Positions 48,427 to 60,614 of a stretch of 64,000 nt of DNA are shown here, one piece after another. Source of the stretch: Paralvinella palmiformis. Its lineage: Eukaryota > Annelida > Polychaeta > Terebellida > Alvinellidae. The position numbers and the translations under genes were made by a program. Positions within the stretch are counted from its first letter, which is position 1. Each line of letters starts with the position of its first letter. The notes beneath the pieces are model-generated. The model saw only the letters and a program-made list of their open reading frames with translations. It was not told where the DNA came from and made no database searches. The DNA lies in the NCBI GenBank assembly GCA_025642065.1, contig JAODUP010000165.1, positions 377,501 to 441,500 of the forward strand. Direction: 5' to 3'.

Positions 48427-51319
48427 TATGCACACTGACTGTGGCACCTCACGTGAGCATTTAACCAATTAAAATGGTTTCGATACCGTGGGCTCCACCC
48501 ACAACACTGACACCACTACATAGCTTGCCTGTAATCTATATAGAGATATTGCTGTTTAGGAATTTACTCCCGTTCAATGTTTAAAACGGGCAAAAAAATT
48601 AAATCCACAAATTAATTTACCATTTAATTTTTTAATTCAGAAATACTTCTTCCATGTCAACCCTACTTGGAATATAAACTACTCGGAGTAGGTATTCCAA
48701 GTAGGTACTCGGGGTACCGACTCATGGTAAAAAGTATTAGGGGAAAAAGATTAGAAAAAAAAACGGAATTGGAATTGATAAATTTGGAATTGAATTGGAA
48801 TTGATAAATTTGATGTGGAATTGGAATTAATCAAATGGAATTGAGTGGAATTGGACTTGGTATTGAAAAAAATGGAATTTACCCCATGTCTGTTTGGCTA
48901 CACATCAAACTAAAAGGTAACGACAAGCTGCTTCTAGGTTGTGTGTACAGAGCAGAATAACTTTAAGGTATTTAATCACCTACAAAAAATACTAGAGTAG
49001 GATTACACCCACAAGTTATAGCAGGGGATTTCAATTATCTACATATAGACTGGACCACGTGCACTACGAATAATTAAGTCGGAAGAGCACCACAGTCAGA
49101 AATTCATTGATGCTTGTAGAGGTGCCTATCTTCACCAGAACACAACACAAACAACTCGACATCGGTAAGGTCAAAACGAAAGCCTTTTGGACTTAATATT
49201 CACGAATGAGGAACACATGGTCAAGTCAATAGAATACCTATTGGGCCATGTATGCATGTTATTTAACGTGCATATCTACACTCCCACCACAGGACAGGCC
49301 CAGCCAAAGTTCAGATACCAAAAGGGAAAGTATGATCAAATGAATGATCGCTTAAACGAGCTTGGCTGGTCTCTGATGGACAACATGTCATTGCAGGAAG
49401 CATGGTTATTTTTCTACACCAAATCTATGAGAAGGCGATGGATCAGTTCATCCCCAAATCTGTGCCGACAAAGGATAGCAGGAAAAAGCTATGTATGAGT
49501 TTTACAGCTCTGACATTACACAAACAGAAACGCCAGGCAGAGATGAAATACAAATAGACAAAGTCGTATGCAGACCACATAAGAGCTACACAACTGAGTG
49601 TAAGTAGTTTGAAAGAGACCTAGCCAACAATGTGAAAAGCAACCCAAAGGAATTCTGGCCGTACTGTAATCCCAAGCTGAAGAACGAGCCCAGACTAGGA
49701 GACCTGAAAACCAGTGAGGGAGCATTAGTCCAGGGAGATAAGGAGAAGATGGATTTGCTCAATGAGTACTTTGCCAGTGTTTACACACAGGAAAACCTTG
49801 AAAATCTGCCATCACTTGAGTCCAAGTATGATGGTCCTCTACTCAGCAAGCCAGACATCGCAGCTGATACAGTAAGAAACAATTGTTGAAGCTGAATGTG
49901 AATAAAACAAAGGGACTAGATGGACTCCACCCCCGTGTACTGAGGGAAAAATTCTGCTTCAATCTTACAACCTTCCAGAAGTCACTAGACAGCAGCTGGA
50001 GTAGACAACTATAGACCGGTCAGTCTAATACCAGTAGTAGGAAAGCTAATGGAATGACTTATCCGTGACCATCTGGTGAAAAACAAGCTATTCTGTGATG
50101 CCCAACATGGATTTTTTTCCAGGAAGATCTTGCATAATCCAGTTATTAGTTATTAGTTGTCATAGAACTGTGGACAGAGATGTTGGATTCTGGTGACACA
50201 GTTGATGCCACCTATCTCGATTTCAGCACACCAAAGATTGTTGAATAAACTGAAGGTATATGGTATAGTCGGAGACACATATGACTGGATAAGAGCATTT
50301 TTGACTGGGCGTATACCCATAAAGTCGTCGTCAACAGTAACCTCTCATCGTGGCTGGAAGTCCTAAGTGGCATCCCACAGGGCAGTGTCCTGGGCCCGAT
50401 ATTGTTCGTACTGTTCATAAACGATCTCCCTGACATGTGCCGAAGCACAGCGCATATATTTGCTGATGACACTAAAGTTTACCAAAAGGCCCTCACTGAC
50501 CAAGACTGCATCGAGCTGCGAGGAGACTTTACCAGACTGGTAGAGTGGTGTAAAAGTGGCAGATGAAGTTTAATGCAGCTAAATGCAAAGTCCTGCATCT
50601 AGGTCGCAGTAATAGGAAGTTTGTGTATAAGATGGGAAGTGTTGAGCTGCAGATAACTCCAGTAGAAAAGGACCTTCGGAGTGTTTGTCGATAACATCCT
50701 AAAGTTCCGTGATCATGTGTGATATGCAGTAAACAAAGCCAGTAGATTACTAGAGCTCATCAGATTGACCTTCTCTCGTATAGACGAAGATACTCTACCG
50801 GGGTTATTCACGACCCTTGTCAGGTCCCATCTAGAGTATGGGAATAATATATGGCATCCCCGACATCGGATCGATAAGTTACAAATCGAGAAGATACAGA
50901 AACGCGCTACTAAGTTAATCCCACACCTGAAACATCTACCATACGAGGACAAATTACAAGCCCTTAAATTACCATCACTAGATTTCAGACGTCGCCCTGG
51001 AGTAATGATCCAGGTGTTCAAAATCATGAATGGTTTAAATTGGCTTGATCTCGGTTTTTCTTTCTCATAATTGAAGTGGATGTATCAGGGAGCACAAGGA
51101 CAAGTTACTCGTGCGTCACAGTAGGCTTGAAGTTCGTAAGAACGTGTTCAGCCAAAGAATAGTCCAAGACTGGAATTCACCCTCTGAAGGAACTGTTGCG
51201 GTCACTACCCTCAATATGTTTAAAACTAGGCTCGATAAAGAGTGGCTGGTAATGAGATATGTGGTACCATAGGCGTAAAGAGCGGAATACAAGACAGACT
51301 CAGCCTTACATTCCTATTT

Positions 51320-51320
<1 letters not shown>

Positions 51321-51358
<38 letters not shown>
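51321..51358. repeat. (TA)n microsatellite
   Basis: A TA tract at the 3' end of the LINE. Confidence 0.9.
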
Positions 51359-51359
<1 letters not shown>

Positions 51360-51399
51360 CGATACTTCACAGTCTGTTAAAAATTCCAGTCAAGTCTTG

Positions 51400-51800
51400 T
51401 TTTCTATATAAGATGTTTCTTATTAAACGGATTAAGGCAGTTTGTAACGCCACCTAATTCAATGTTTATATAATCGGGACTTGAATGTATTTAATGTAGG
51501 ACAGTCTACTACGTGCGCTGATAACCCATTCTAATCGTTTGCCATTCTCTGACTGAATACATTTTGCCTCAAACTTGATCTTGAGCGGCGCTTCACTAGC
51601 TTGAGGCTGTGCCCTCTGGTGTCTGATACGTCAGCCAGCGAGAAGAATTGGTTAGATTCCAGCCTGTCTATACCCTTCAAGATATTATACACTTCAAGCA
51701 TGTTGCCTCTTCTCCTACGATAGCACAAAGATGGGAGTCTCAGGGTTAAATTGGCTTGATTTTTGGGCCATTCAAATGACACTCTCATTAAATCATCTAA
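51400..51800 (-). pseudogene. CR1-like reverse transcriptase C-terminal fragment, minus strand
   Basis: A minus frame encodes LRLPSLCYRRRRGNMLEVYN, then DTRGHSLKLVKRRSR and FSQRMAND. This is the same region as LKLPSLDFRRRPGVM in the plus LINE. So two related 3' ends lie head to head across the TA tract. Confidence 0.8.
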
Positions 51801-52619
51801 TAAGTTTGTAGCCAGGCTGCACCTCTAATCTGGTACGTTGCACGTACATATTCGTAAGTTATAAACAATAATTGGACCAGGAACAATTTGGCATCCACGA
51901 TGAAGCGATGTAGATTACCTGGGCAAAACAGTATGAACAATAACTTTAGTATTTAATCTAGAAATCAACAACGCAGTACACAATCCCCGACGGTGTCAGT
52001 CATCCAGGAATCCAGGTGATCTACAAGAAAAGCATGCCAATGTTGTTCAATCTTCCGTGTCCGTGAAAACAACCCTGGAAAACCCTCGAATTATAGTTAA
52101 TACAATGTGGGTATCACCAATTAGCAAGCATTCACCATTGAAAAAATGGACCAATGAAAACTCCGTGCTAGTTTACTGTACTGATAGACAATATCGACAG
52201 CGCATGCGCAGAGAGTAGCATTAGCATGTTGCGGGCCGATATCGACTTAAAATGCATCAATTTAATGATCAATCCAGATACTGGCTAATAATGATTATAA
52301 TCGCATTATTCTAATAGTTGTATGCGTAATATCGAGAAATATGTTAATACTGTTTATTTATTAACTGAAGTAGTAATACATTTGTTTAGCATTTTACAAA
52401 TATTATAATGTTTATAAACATTTATCTAAAATGCGTAATATGATATGTGATATGTATATTTGCAATAACCTAAAATGATTTGTTTGGTATTCTTAATCCT
52501 TGTGCGTGCGTATGTGCGTGCGTGTGTGAAAACGTTCGATGAAACTTTAGTAAATAACAGAACGTCTGCAATTTTACTTACTACTGTACTAGATCATTTA
52601 TTCAAAATTATGCCATCAA
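51801..52619. other. No recognised feature
   Basis: Unremarkable AT-rich sequence with a short TGCG/TG tract near 52500-52527. Confidence 0.5.
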
Positions 52620-52847
52620 CTTAAAGAGATAGTCCATCTTCATTTCAAATTTTCAGGGCTAATACATCTATGCTCACAAATATCATAAATAATGTAAAAA
52701 TGTGTAAACGATCACCCACGTATTCAATAATCTAGTTCAAAGTACTCATTAATCGACTTTTAATGGCCTGAGGGCGCTGCCATTTTGAAGCTAGACAGTG
52801 ATCGGAAGCTCCTGAATGGTGACGTCATTTCAGCATATACGGTTGAC

Positions 52848-52885
52848 CTGAAGTCTGTAGAACCTACGGGTTCTACAGACTTCAG
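52848..52885. repeat. Hairpin, 17-bp perfect stem, 4-base loop
   Basis: CTGAAGTCTGTAGAACC, loop TACG, GGTTCTACAGACTTCAG. Confidence 0.9.
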
Positions 52886-53332
52886 TATATTCAAAAGCAT
52901 ATTAACAAATGTGAGCAAACAATTATTCCAGAACTAAACGGCATTATATTGTTAAAATTATGTCATGAATGATATATAACTATATCAGTTTGAGCCAGAA
53001 GGAACCTTACAAGAGGAAGATGATTCAAAATGTCTCAGAAATTAACGCTCCATAAGCCTGAAGCGCGATGACGCCACAAACCAAAACAAACCAGCCGCAC
53101 TTTGCATTGTGGGATTTATAGGGGGGTCCGCTGAGTGATAATACCGTCATAATTCCGCCATTAATAACGTCAATGTTCCGGATCTGTTATAATCATGCCA
53201 AAAACTAACTGCTGTGTACTATTTAGCTCTGCTTCGACCCCGAAAAAGTCGGCACTGTTGAAAAATTGTATTCCAAAACTGAAAATCAGATTATAACTAT
53301 ATGCTAATCGTCCGTCATTGCTACTTTATAAA

Positions 53333-53389
53333 TGATAGTAAAGTGTGGTATTCAACATTGACAATGTTGAATACCACACTTTACTATCA
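53333..53389. repeat. Hairpin, 28-bp perfect stem, 1-base centre
   Basis: The left arm 53333-53360 starts TGATAGTAAAGTG and ends CAACATTG. The right arm 53362-53389 is its exact reverse complement. A single A separates them. Confidence 0.95.
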
Positions 53390-53918
53390 CGAGGACACGG
53401 TTTACAATGACTGTTAAAATGTGGTGTTCTTAGTAAATCAAACTAAAATTATATTTAACGAAAAGAAGAAGAATATAGTCTAGTATATTAGTAAATTTAA
53501 TTTATTATTTATGGATATAATAATATGGTAAATTACACTTTATTTCCCAATATTATTATCTATGATCTGATGCATAATAATATTGGGATATTACACTTTA
53601 TTTGTACCTTTCACTGTTTCAGTCAATCCTTACACTGACACTATAATTATAAAAATTTGACTCGCAGATTGTCATTTCGAATTAAAACTACCCAATGCTT
53701 TCTCAGCGTTTGATCCCGCGGCCAACACTGTGACGTCATAGCATTTCAGTTTTCTCCTTCCCGCCTTCGGATCTGGTTTCCGGTGCAGCCGTAATGGCGG
53801 CCCTCCAGTAATCTGGATTATTTCCCTATATCTATGATATTGTTGTGGAGCGGTCAAGAGGTATTGACTCCATATTAATTATGGTAATAATGAATCAATT
53901 ACGATATGTAATTGCTTA

Positions 53919-53919
<1 letters not shown>

Positions 53920-53999
<80 letters not shown>

Positions 54000-54022
54000 T
54001 GTTAATGTGTGTGCATGTGTAT
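53920..54022. repeat. (TA)n(GT)n compound microsatellite
   Basis: A TA tract, then GT with TA interruptions. Confidence 0.9.
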
Positions 54023-54072
54023 GTACACCGTTACTATATATATAGTAGATTTCACATATACCGCGGACAGTG

Positions 54073-54329
54073 TGTGTAATCCCACCCCTTTATATATGTT
54101 GCTTGCTTGCTTGTAGTTCGGGGAGTATCCCCAGGCTGTCGCTTGTTTGGCACAGCCTCTGTGGTGGAGTCCTTCTCCGTAGAGTTTCTGTATCTGAAAA
54201 TGACTTTGTAAAGTTCCGGTCCCGGATGTACCGGTGCCGAACCTTTACAAAATATTTACCGTGTGTTTGGTTTTTGCCAGATGTATGGGTCTTTTTTATA
54301 TATGTGTAATCCCACCCCTTTATATATGT
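54073..54329. mobile_element. Insert with SINE F-like 3' sequence between 27-bp direct repeats
   Basis: The 27 bases starting TGTGTAATCCCACCCC at 54073-54099 recur exactly at 54303-54329. The 203 bases between contain GTTCGGGGAGTATCCCCAGG and CTGTCGCTTG, matching the start of the SINE F copy at 47221-47250. The rest differs and has no tRNA-like head. Confidence 0.65.
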
Positions 54330-55273
54330 ATGATCCTCACGGCAGCCTAGGTCACCGGCCAAACACACAGGCTTAGCCAATCAGCCGCCAGAGGTCTATC
54401 TTTATTACTTAATTAAGTGCCTGACACTTAACAAAACTAGACCGCAGCATGTGATCGGGGTTTTTGTTAGTGATTCTGTCGACTACCACACACCATTCGC
54501 AGGACATTGTCTGAATTCGGCTATATTGTAATATTTGCAATAGACACGATCCCAAGTAAGCTACACGACAATATATCAGGTATATTTCGTGATTATTATT
54601 GTGGAATTTTTGGTTACTGTTCTAAGTATTACATATTTAAAAAAACAAACAAACTATTTTCTGAGGGCGGACTGTCCCTTTAAAGAAGATCAATATAATC
54701 AACCTTTCAACGAGGACCTCCTGTATAGATTTCTTATGTCAGTCATTCTGCACAAGTGGCTTGAGATCGCGGCCCATAACCAGTGTTACCGACTGCCGTC
54801 AGATGTCGCACTAGCTGTGAATATTGTCTATTTCACTGATACTTATCAGCATGCGTACGTCACAACTATTCAGGTTGATACATTTTATGTCCACTGGTTT
54901 AGGAGTCGGGCGTGATCTTATTGAAGTTTGGTCATTATTTCGGTCTGATAAACCAGGCAGCTAACATTTGCTGCCACACCAAATTCTTTGCTGCAGTTAA
55001 TTTCGAGTCCTGATTATACATCATGGCTCACTAATCCAATGCTTTGCTCCTTCAGTGTTTTGTTACAACATTATTTACGAAAAACGTTCAAATCATGCAT
55101 ATTTATGTCGTCAAGATTTACATTATTGAAATATAATTATACTATTTTAAAATAGAGTTTAAACACTTCTAAATCTATCTGCTTTTTGGTCACACCGTAA
55201 AAATACTTAAAATTATATTTATGTGGTCGGTTTAAAACGTTTTCATATTTAGTTAAATATATCTATATAGCTA

Positions 55274-55278
<5 letters not shown>

Positions 55279-55349
<71 letters not shown>
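55279..55349. repeat. (TA)n microsatellite
   Basis: About 70 bases of TA. Confidence 0.95.
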
Positions 55350-55353
<4 letters not shown>

Positions 55354-55489
55354 CTATACAAGCTATTAAAAATAATCCTCCCATAATTTATATGCGTGAA
55401 AAGTCGCTCTCTAAGTTCAGTATCCTGATGAATCGCCAAGAGTTTTAATGATTGATTCCAGATTCTAGAAGTACCAGTGCTCGACACTT

Positions 55490-55642
<153 letters not shown>

Positions 55643-56009
55643 CGGAGATATACGCAAAAAAACTAAAATGATATTATTGCTTGCATTAATGGCTAGCCAT
55701 TATTAAAATACTTCCTGACAGTGTTTAACCTTCCATATGTCTTAAGTTGTAGTTGCCCGCATAGAGCATTACCCTGTGTCAAATTGACTGCCTCTACTAA
55801 CCACTTCAAAGTGGAGTTAGTCCACACGTATACTTAAGGCATTGCAGGACCTCTTGTGTATTTGAGTGACATTTTCCAGGTAGATACATACACCAGTCAG
55901 GACTCTAAGATCCCATAATATTAGTAGCTCCAAAGATGTGGACTATAGTATATGGCAACATAATGTTTTAACTATGCAGCACCCAGTATCTGGAGAAACT
56001 AAGACATTA

Positions 56010-56345
56010 AGAAACTATAGCCATTGAACAAATCTATTAATTCCCAATAAGGTGTAAATATAACCTGTTTGTATCCTATTCTGTCTTCTCGTCAATATCA
56101 GCTCGAGATAATCTTATAACAGTATATTATGGTGATTTAGTTTAGCTGGTTATGCTTTTTAAAATTATTATCATATTAGTACGTAGTAATACTAATCACC
56201 GGTATATTGTAATATTTTATTTTACCGTAAATGTATATTTTACAAGGTCATTTTAATATTTTACTTTTAAATCTCTTGTATTGTAAAGCACATTTGAACA
56301 TACATGTAATATATTTAATGGAAAGGGTGCTATATAAATATAGCA
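56010..56345 (+). repeat. Dispersed repeat family G, copy 2
   Basis: It has the same ordered blocks as 42280-42590, including TCTTGTATTGTAAAGCACA and GTGCTATATAAATATAG. About 25 bases in its middle are additional. Confidence 0.75.
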
Positions 56346-56659
56346 TAGCTAAGAAAAATATGTCGTTTCAGTTATCGAATTTCTTTTTAATTTGAATTCT
56401 CTTTATACTCTTATGCTACTTCTGTGCCATTAGATAGCGATTTCAGGGGAGAAGATCATGACTTCTTCAGCGCCAATGAAAAGCTTGAAGCATGAAGTTC
56501 CCACACTCTTGCAAATCTCCAAGTTTTGTCATGCTGAAGAAAATATGTTTGATTTATGTGTACATCGCCGGATATCTTCCTTAGGAGCAATTCATAGTTG
56601 GCTTTGATCAAAATCAGAACATCAAAAATCAAAGTGTCAAGCTCCTTGTTGCTGTTGTC

Positions 56660-57070
56660 ATCAGAGGCATGTCATCCGATACTACTGAACCGTTTAGAGA
56701 TTACCTTTGACACAAAGGAAGAGGTCTTAACCTGGGTAAAGTCATACCTCGCCGACAGAGAAAGATATCACCGGATGTAGGTCTTCAGTTTTGTGTATCA
56801 CAGGGATCCGTTTTAGGGCCAAACAATTATCGTACGTACACTAAACCAGTTGGTGAAATTACTAAATGGTACAACAATAAATATCATTGTTATACCAATG
56901 ATACTAAATTCTACATCACTTTAAAACGACGTGTGAAATGGAAGGTTATTTCATTGTCAATTGTAGTTTGTATTGAAGACATAAGTATTTGGATGAATAG
57001 CAACACACTGAAATTGAGTAACACTGATTTCATTGTTTTCTCATCCAAACAACATGTGGAGAAATCTTCT
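56660..57070 (+). pseudogene. LINE reverse transcriptase fragment (CR1/L2-like)
   Basis: One plus frame gives LEITFDTKEEVLTWVKSYLA. A frame further on gives YTNDTKFYITLKRR, then EDISIWMNSNTLKLS and DFIVFSS. The active-site block reads YTND instead of YADD. These are the palm and thumb of a non-LTR reverse transcriptase. Stops and frameshifts are present, and both ends are missing. Confidence 0.75.
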
Positions 57071-57187
57071 CATTAATGTAGGACAAGTTCTTAAATGTCT
57101 GTGAGAAATGTAGGGATTATATTGGCTGTTGTTGTTGTTATCTCTAATATGTGTTGATATCATACGAAGAACGTTTGAGACTTATCT

Positions 57188-59500
57188 TCACGGATCTAGG
57201 GCTGCTCTGGAGCGGTTTGAAGACACGACACCAACATTTGGGCATGTTGGCTCTAGTTCTGTATTAAACTGTTTCCAGTTCTGGTTATTGGATTTCGAAA
57301 GTTCTGGACTAGCATTACTAGACACTTGCACCTGTGGTTGAGGACTTAGTTCTGGTACGGTTAACACATGGCTTCTGTTACGGTGGTACTGGTTGCCATC
57401 TGACTTGACGATGTATGATCGAAGTGTAGCATCTAGTCTCACAATCTTCCCAATTCTTTTGTATCTTTGCGAAGTCTGCATTCTAATCTAATAAAGGGAA
57501 TTTTATCATATGCGTTACTTTTGAGTTCGGTTATAACTGTTCTGGATATTATGCTGTCCAAATAGTTGATTTCCCACCAACCTGAGTACGAGTCGACTAA
57601 CACTACATAGTGTCTCCTATTCCACTCGAACAAATCAGCCACAGTTATGGACCATGGATTATCCGGTATTGGGTAGGATTTCAGTGGCTCATTTTGCTGA
57701 TGTGGTTTGTTAATGTTACAGACGGAACACATTTTCACTGTTTGTTCTATGTCTTTGGCCATGGAGGGCTAGTAGACAATGTTTCTGGCTCTACACCTTG
57801 TTGATTCCACACCAGGATGTCCGGAATGTCGTTTTATTTATGTACTCGGAATGTAACACATCTGGGATGACTGGCCTCAATCACTTGTAAATGACACCAT
57901 CTTCCAATATCAGCTCGTCTCTGAATCCGAAGTAGTGCTTAATGTCTGGTGCGACACAGTGCATGCTGGAAGGCCACCCTCGGATGTTACTTGTTTGAAC
58001 TTCTTCATCTGTACAGTGGAGATTAGTCCCAGGGACACGACTTCAAAGTCACCATCGTCCTATACTGATGGCTGTGGTGTAGTTGGGTATGCTCTTGACA
58101 AAGTATCTGCAAGATACATCTCTTTCCCACACTTAGACACCAAGTCTCTGTCATATATCTGCAGGTTCAATAGCATTTTCTGAAGTCTTGTGGGAGCGAC
58201 ATGCAATGGTTTCTTCATATCAAAGTTCCTGATCCGCTTGAATGCAACTCCCTGTTGTTCAAGCCAACTCCACTCAGTGTCATTCTTCAGTGGTTCATGC
58301 AACGGATGTACTTCTGAACTGAGGTTAGGAATGAACTTTGCACAGTATGTAACCATTCCTAGAAAGTGTTGCAGTGCTGGAACATCCTCCGGATTAGGAA
58401 TATCCACGATTGCCTGTATTATCTTTTGATCTGGCTTTATTTCTTTATTGCTTAGGTGATCAATGTATGCTACTTGGTTCACTCTGAACTTGCACTTTTT
58501 TGCCGATTTAGTTTAAGCCCGACTTCCCTGGCACGGGCTATGATGCTGGTGACACACGGGTATCCCTGAAATATGAATTCTATGGTTTTCTGACACACTT
58601 GGTGTAGTATGACGTACTTCCATGTAATGGTATCTGCCAGAAAGTCGACTTGACAAAATTTTGTGAAAATTTCGCTTCCGGCATTTTGGTCATCACTTCC
58701 TCAATCGTGTGCATGGGATAATGGGTAACTTTTCTAGCACGGTTTAATCCTTGTGGATCGAGACATATCCGGATTTCATCTGTTTCTTTTTTCTAGTGAC
58801 TACCATCGAGTTTACACAGTCAGTATGCTCTGTTATGGGAGTAATGACTCCAATGCTCTCCATTCGATCTAATTCCATTTTGACTTTGTCCGCCATGGTT
58901 ATGGAAACTCGTCTGGGTGGATTGACCACAGGTAACATGTAAGGTCAAGTTTCATATCATATGAGAGATCAATTTTTCTTAGCTGACCATCAAACAAGTC
59001 CTTGTCCTTTTATGATATCATTTACCATAAGGATTGCAGTTTCACTTGCGTTACCGATCACATCTACATCAGCGTTATTGACAATTATCAGGCTTTATGA
59101 TCAGTGACAAATACTTTTAAGATACATATCTGCTGTGCTATCTTGCAATGGAAAGTAACTTCACCGAGTACATATATTGCACTCCCTCCTAATGCAATGA
59201 GTTTAAATTTGCTAGTGGAATCAAGATTCTCATTCTTACACACTCTGTCGAATGTCTCTTGCTAATCACATTACATTTAGCTAATACTTTCGAGCTTAAT
59301 TGTTTCAGTTTCAGTTGTATAATTGGACATCCACTTGAAATTCTGATTTTCGTTTAGAGTTAGTGCTTTCCACATTTTCCATTCGGAACACATCCTGGTC
59401 TACTTCGTAAGTGTTTCCTCCATCATCTTCATCTACGAGGAGGTGGACTTTCCTGGAATGACACATCTTGCTGAAATGGTTCCACTTGCCATACTTCAAG
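57188..59500 (-). pseudogene. Decayed gypsy-like LTR retrotransposon gag-pol
   Basis: In minus-strand order: a zinc-knuckle remnant and gag end (59311-59499, YGKWNHFSKMCHSRKVHLL), a protease zone (about 58950-59310) too decayed to read, the reverse transcriptase N-part (58744-58938), thumb and the end of RNase H (58060-58482), integrase zinc-binding and core start (57439-57762), and the integrase C-terminal region (57188-57481). The RT active-site aspartates are deleted, most of RNase H is missing, and the integrase core is cut short after its first aspartate. I saw no LTRs. Invertebrate Ty3/gypsy family, inactive. Confidence 0.85.
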
Positions 59501-59759
59501 CAGATTCTTTGTTACATAGAAATGTATAAGAAGGTATGTGACCTCAAAGGTCTGTGACATCAAATCCAATTTTCGCAAAAAATGTTCATTACTCTCTGAA
59601 TATTCAAAGAAATAGCCTGAATGTTTCAGCAGTTCACCATTTAATAACAAACAAATACAATGGAATAAAGGCAGCAGTTGTTTTCAATGTGATTATGGAA
59701 TTATTCTTTTACAACATCATAAACATGTTCATTTACCAAATATTAACATCATACTGTAG

Positions 59760-59897
59760 ATCTGATGTCTAAATAACTAATACGAAGTGATGCCTAAAAA
59801 CTAAATAAATAACTGATGTCTAAATAAATAACTAATGTCTAAATAACTAAACGATTTCTAAATTATCAAATAAGTAACTGTTGTCTAAATAACTAAG
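59760..59897. repeat. 16-bp minisatellite, left part
   Basis: Units of AACTGATGTCTAAATA with length variants. The array resumes at 60615 after an inserted MITE. Confidence 0.85.
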
Positions 59898-60614
59898 TAC
59901 AGTAAACTTCGCATACATCCAAGTCGGACTAAACAAATACACCACTTAGTTCGAAGTGACTGCTAGGCCCCGCCAGAGCTCCATTCATTCCAATATTAAC
60001 TAATCGGTTTGAATAAATCGAATTTCTGTTATTCGAAGGTATTTCGGTGTCCCGTGGACTTAAAATGCGTATAAATTACGCCTGATAATTCGAATTCGAT
60101 TGTTGGCAATACAAACCGACAGAAACAATCGTAGTGAACTCCCAGTGCAAGCGCGTCAGTTGGTTGATTACTAGTAAAAGTAGTCAATTGTGATTGACGG
60201 TTAATTACACTTATTTTGCGCATATCTTTGATCTGTGTATTTGATGCATTTGCTATAGGTATATATCTTTCATCTCTGTATTTGATCAAGAACAATTTAT
60301 TCTCGAAGGCCAAACAGACTCCAACAGTTTGCCACATATATGCAATTTAATTCTAAAATGCAATCACATGTTATCGATTTTTCATGTAGATATATGATGA
60401 AATACTTTGATAAAACATGTTCATGATATATCTTGATATTTCTTAAGAACAAACGTAATATAATATAACCTAGCAACAGAGTCGCCAAAGATTTAACATT
60501 GCATTCTTCAGAATATTCTGTTAAAAATCACATAAATTGGATTAATCGAACTACGGATAAATCGAAGTAATTACACATGTCCCTTCAAATTCGAATAAAT
60601 TGGAGTTTATTGTA
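59898..60614. mobile_element. Tigger/pogo-like MITE with TA target duplication
   Basis: The left end CAGTAAACTTCG starts at 59900. The right end is the inverse of CAATAAACTCCA and ends at 60612. TA flanks both ends (59898-59899, 60613-60614). Several TTCGAAT and ATTCGAA motifs occur internally, as in Tigger-type ends. No intact transposase. It interrupts the minisatellite. Confidence 0.8.

Larger units (their letters stand above)
47652..48899. mobile_element. 1.24-kb inverted-repeat element inserted in the LINE
   Basis: Termini ACAGACATGGGG (47658-47669) and CCCCATGTCTGT (48882-48893) are perfect inverted repeats, flanked by TTTGCT and TTGGCT, a near-identical 6-bp duplication. Subterminal zones are rich in GGAATTG/CAATTCC. 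Inside are two copies of a roughly 200-bp segment, offset by about 463 bases (47850-48055 and 48314-48510), each with TTGGTTCCTT and a TA tract. No transposase is visible. Confidence 0.8.
46985..51310 (+). pseudogene. Degenerate CR1-like non-LTR retrotransposon
   Basis: In order: a start of an apurinic-type endonuclease (47005-47209, 47586-47656 and 48894-49160, with DVVMVTEVKPKH and KLLLGCVYRA), a linker (49187-49500), and the reverse transcriptase (49630-51068) with IPQGSVLGP near 50375 and FADD at 50459-50470. The C-terminal block has VRSHLEYGNNIWHPRHR and KRATKLIP. There are many frameshifts and stops, so it is dead. Two later insertions interrupt the endonuclease. The 3' end is near 51310, next to a TA tract. 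Confidence 0.88.
52620..54682. mobile_element. Possible TTAA-ended DNA transposon remnant
   Basis: The left end TTAAAGAGATAGTCC (near 52621) and the right end, read on the minus strand, TTAAAGGGACAGTCC (near 54680) match at 13 of 15 positions as inverted repeats. Between them, at about 53196, an ATG opens MPKTNCCVLFSSAS, faintly like a THAP-domain start, which TTAA-type Kolobok elements carry. The frame closes after about 30 codons. Ends and class are tentative. Confidence 0.35.

Noticed and set aside
54589..54915. 108-codon plus frame
   Set aside because: Starts inside a possible transposon end. No motif recognised.
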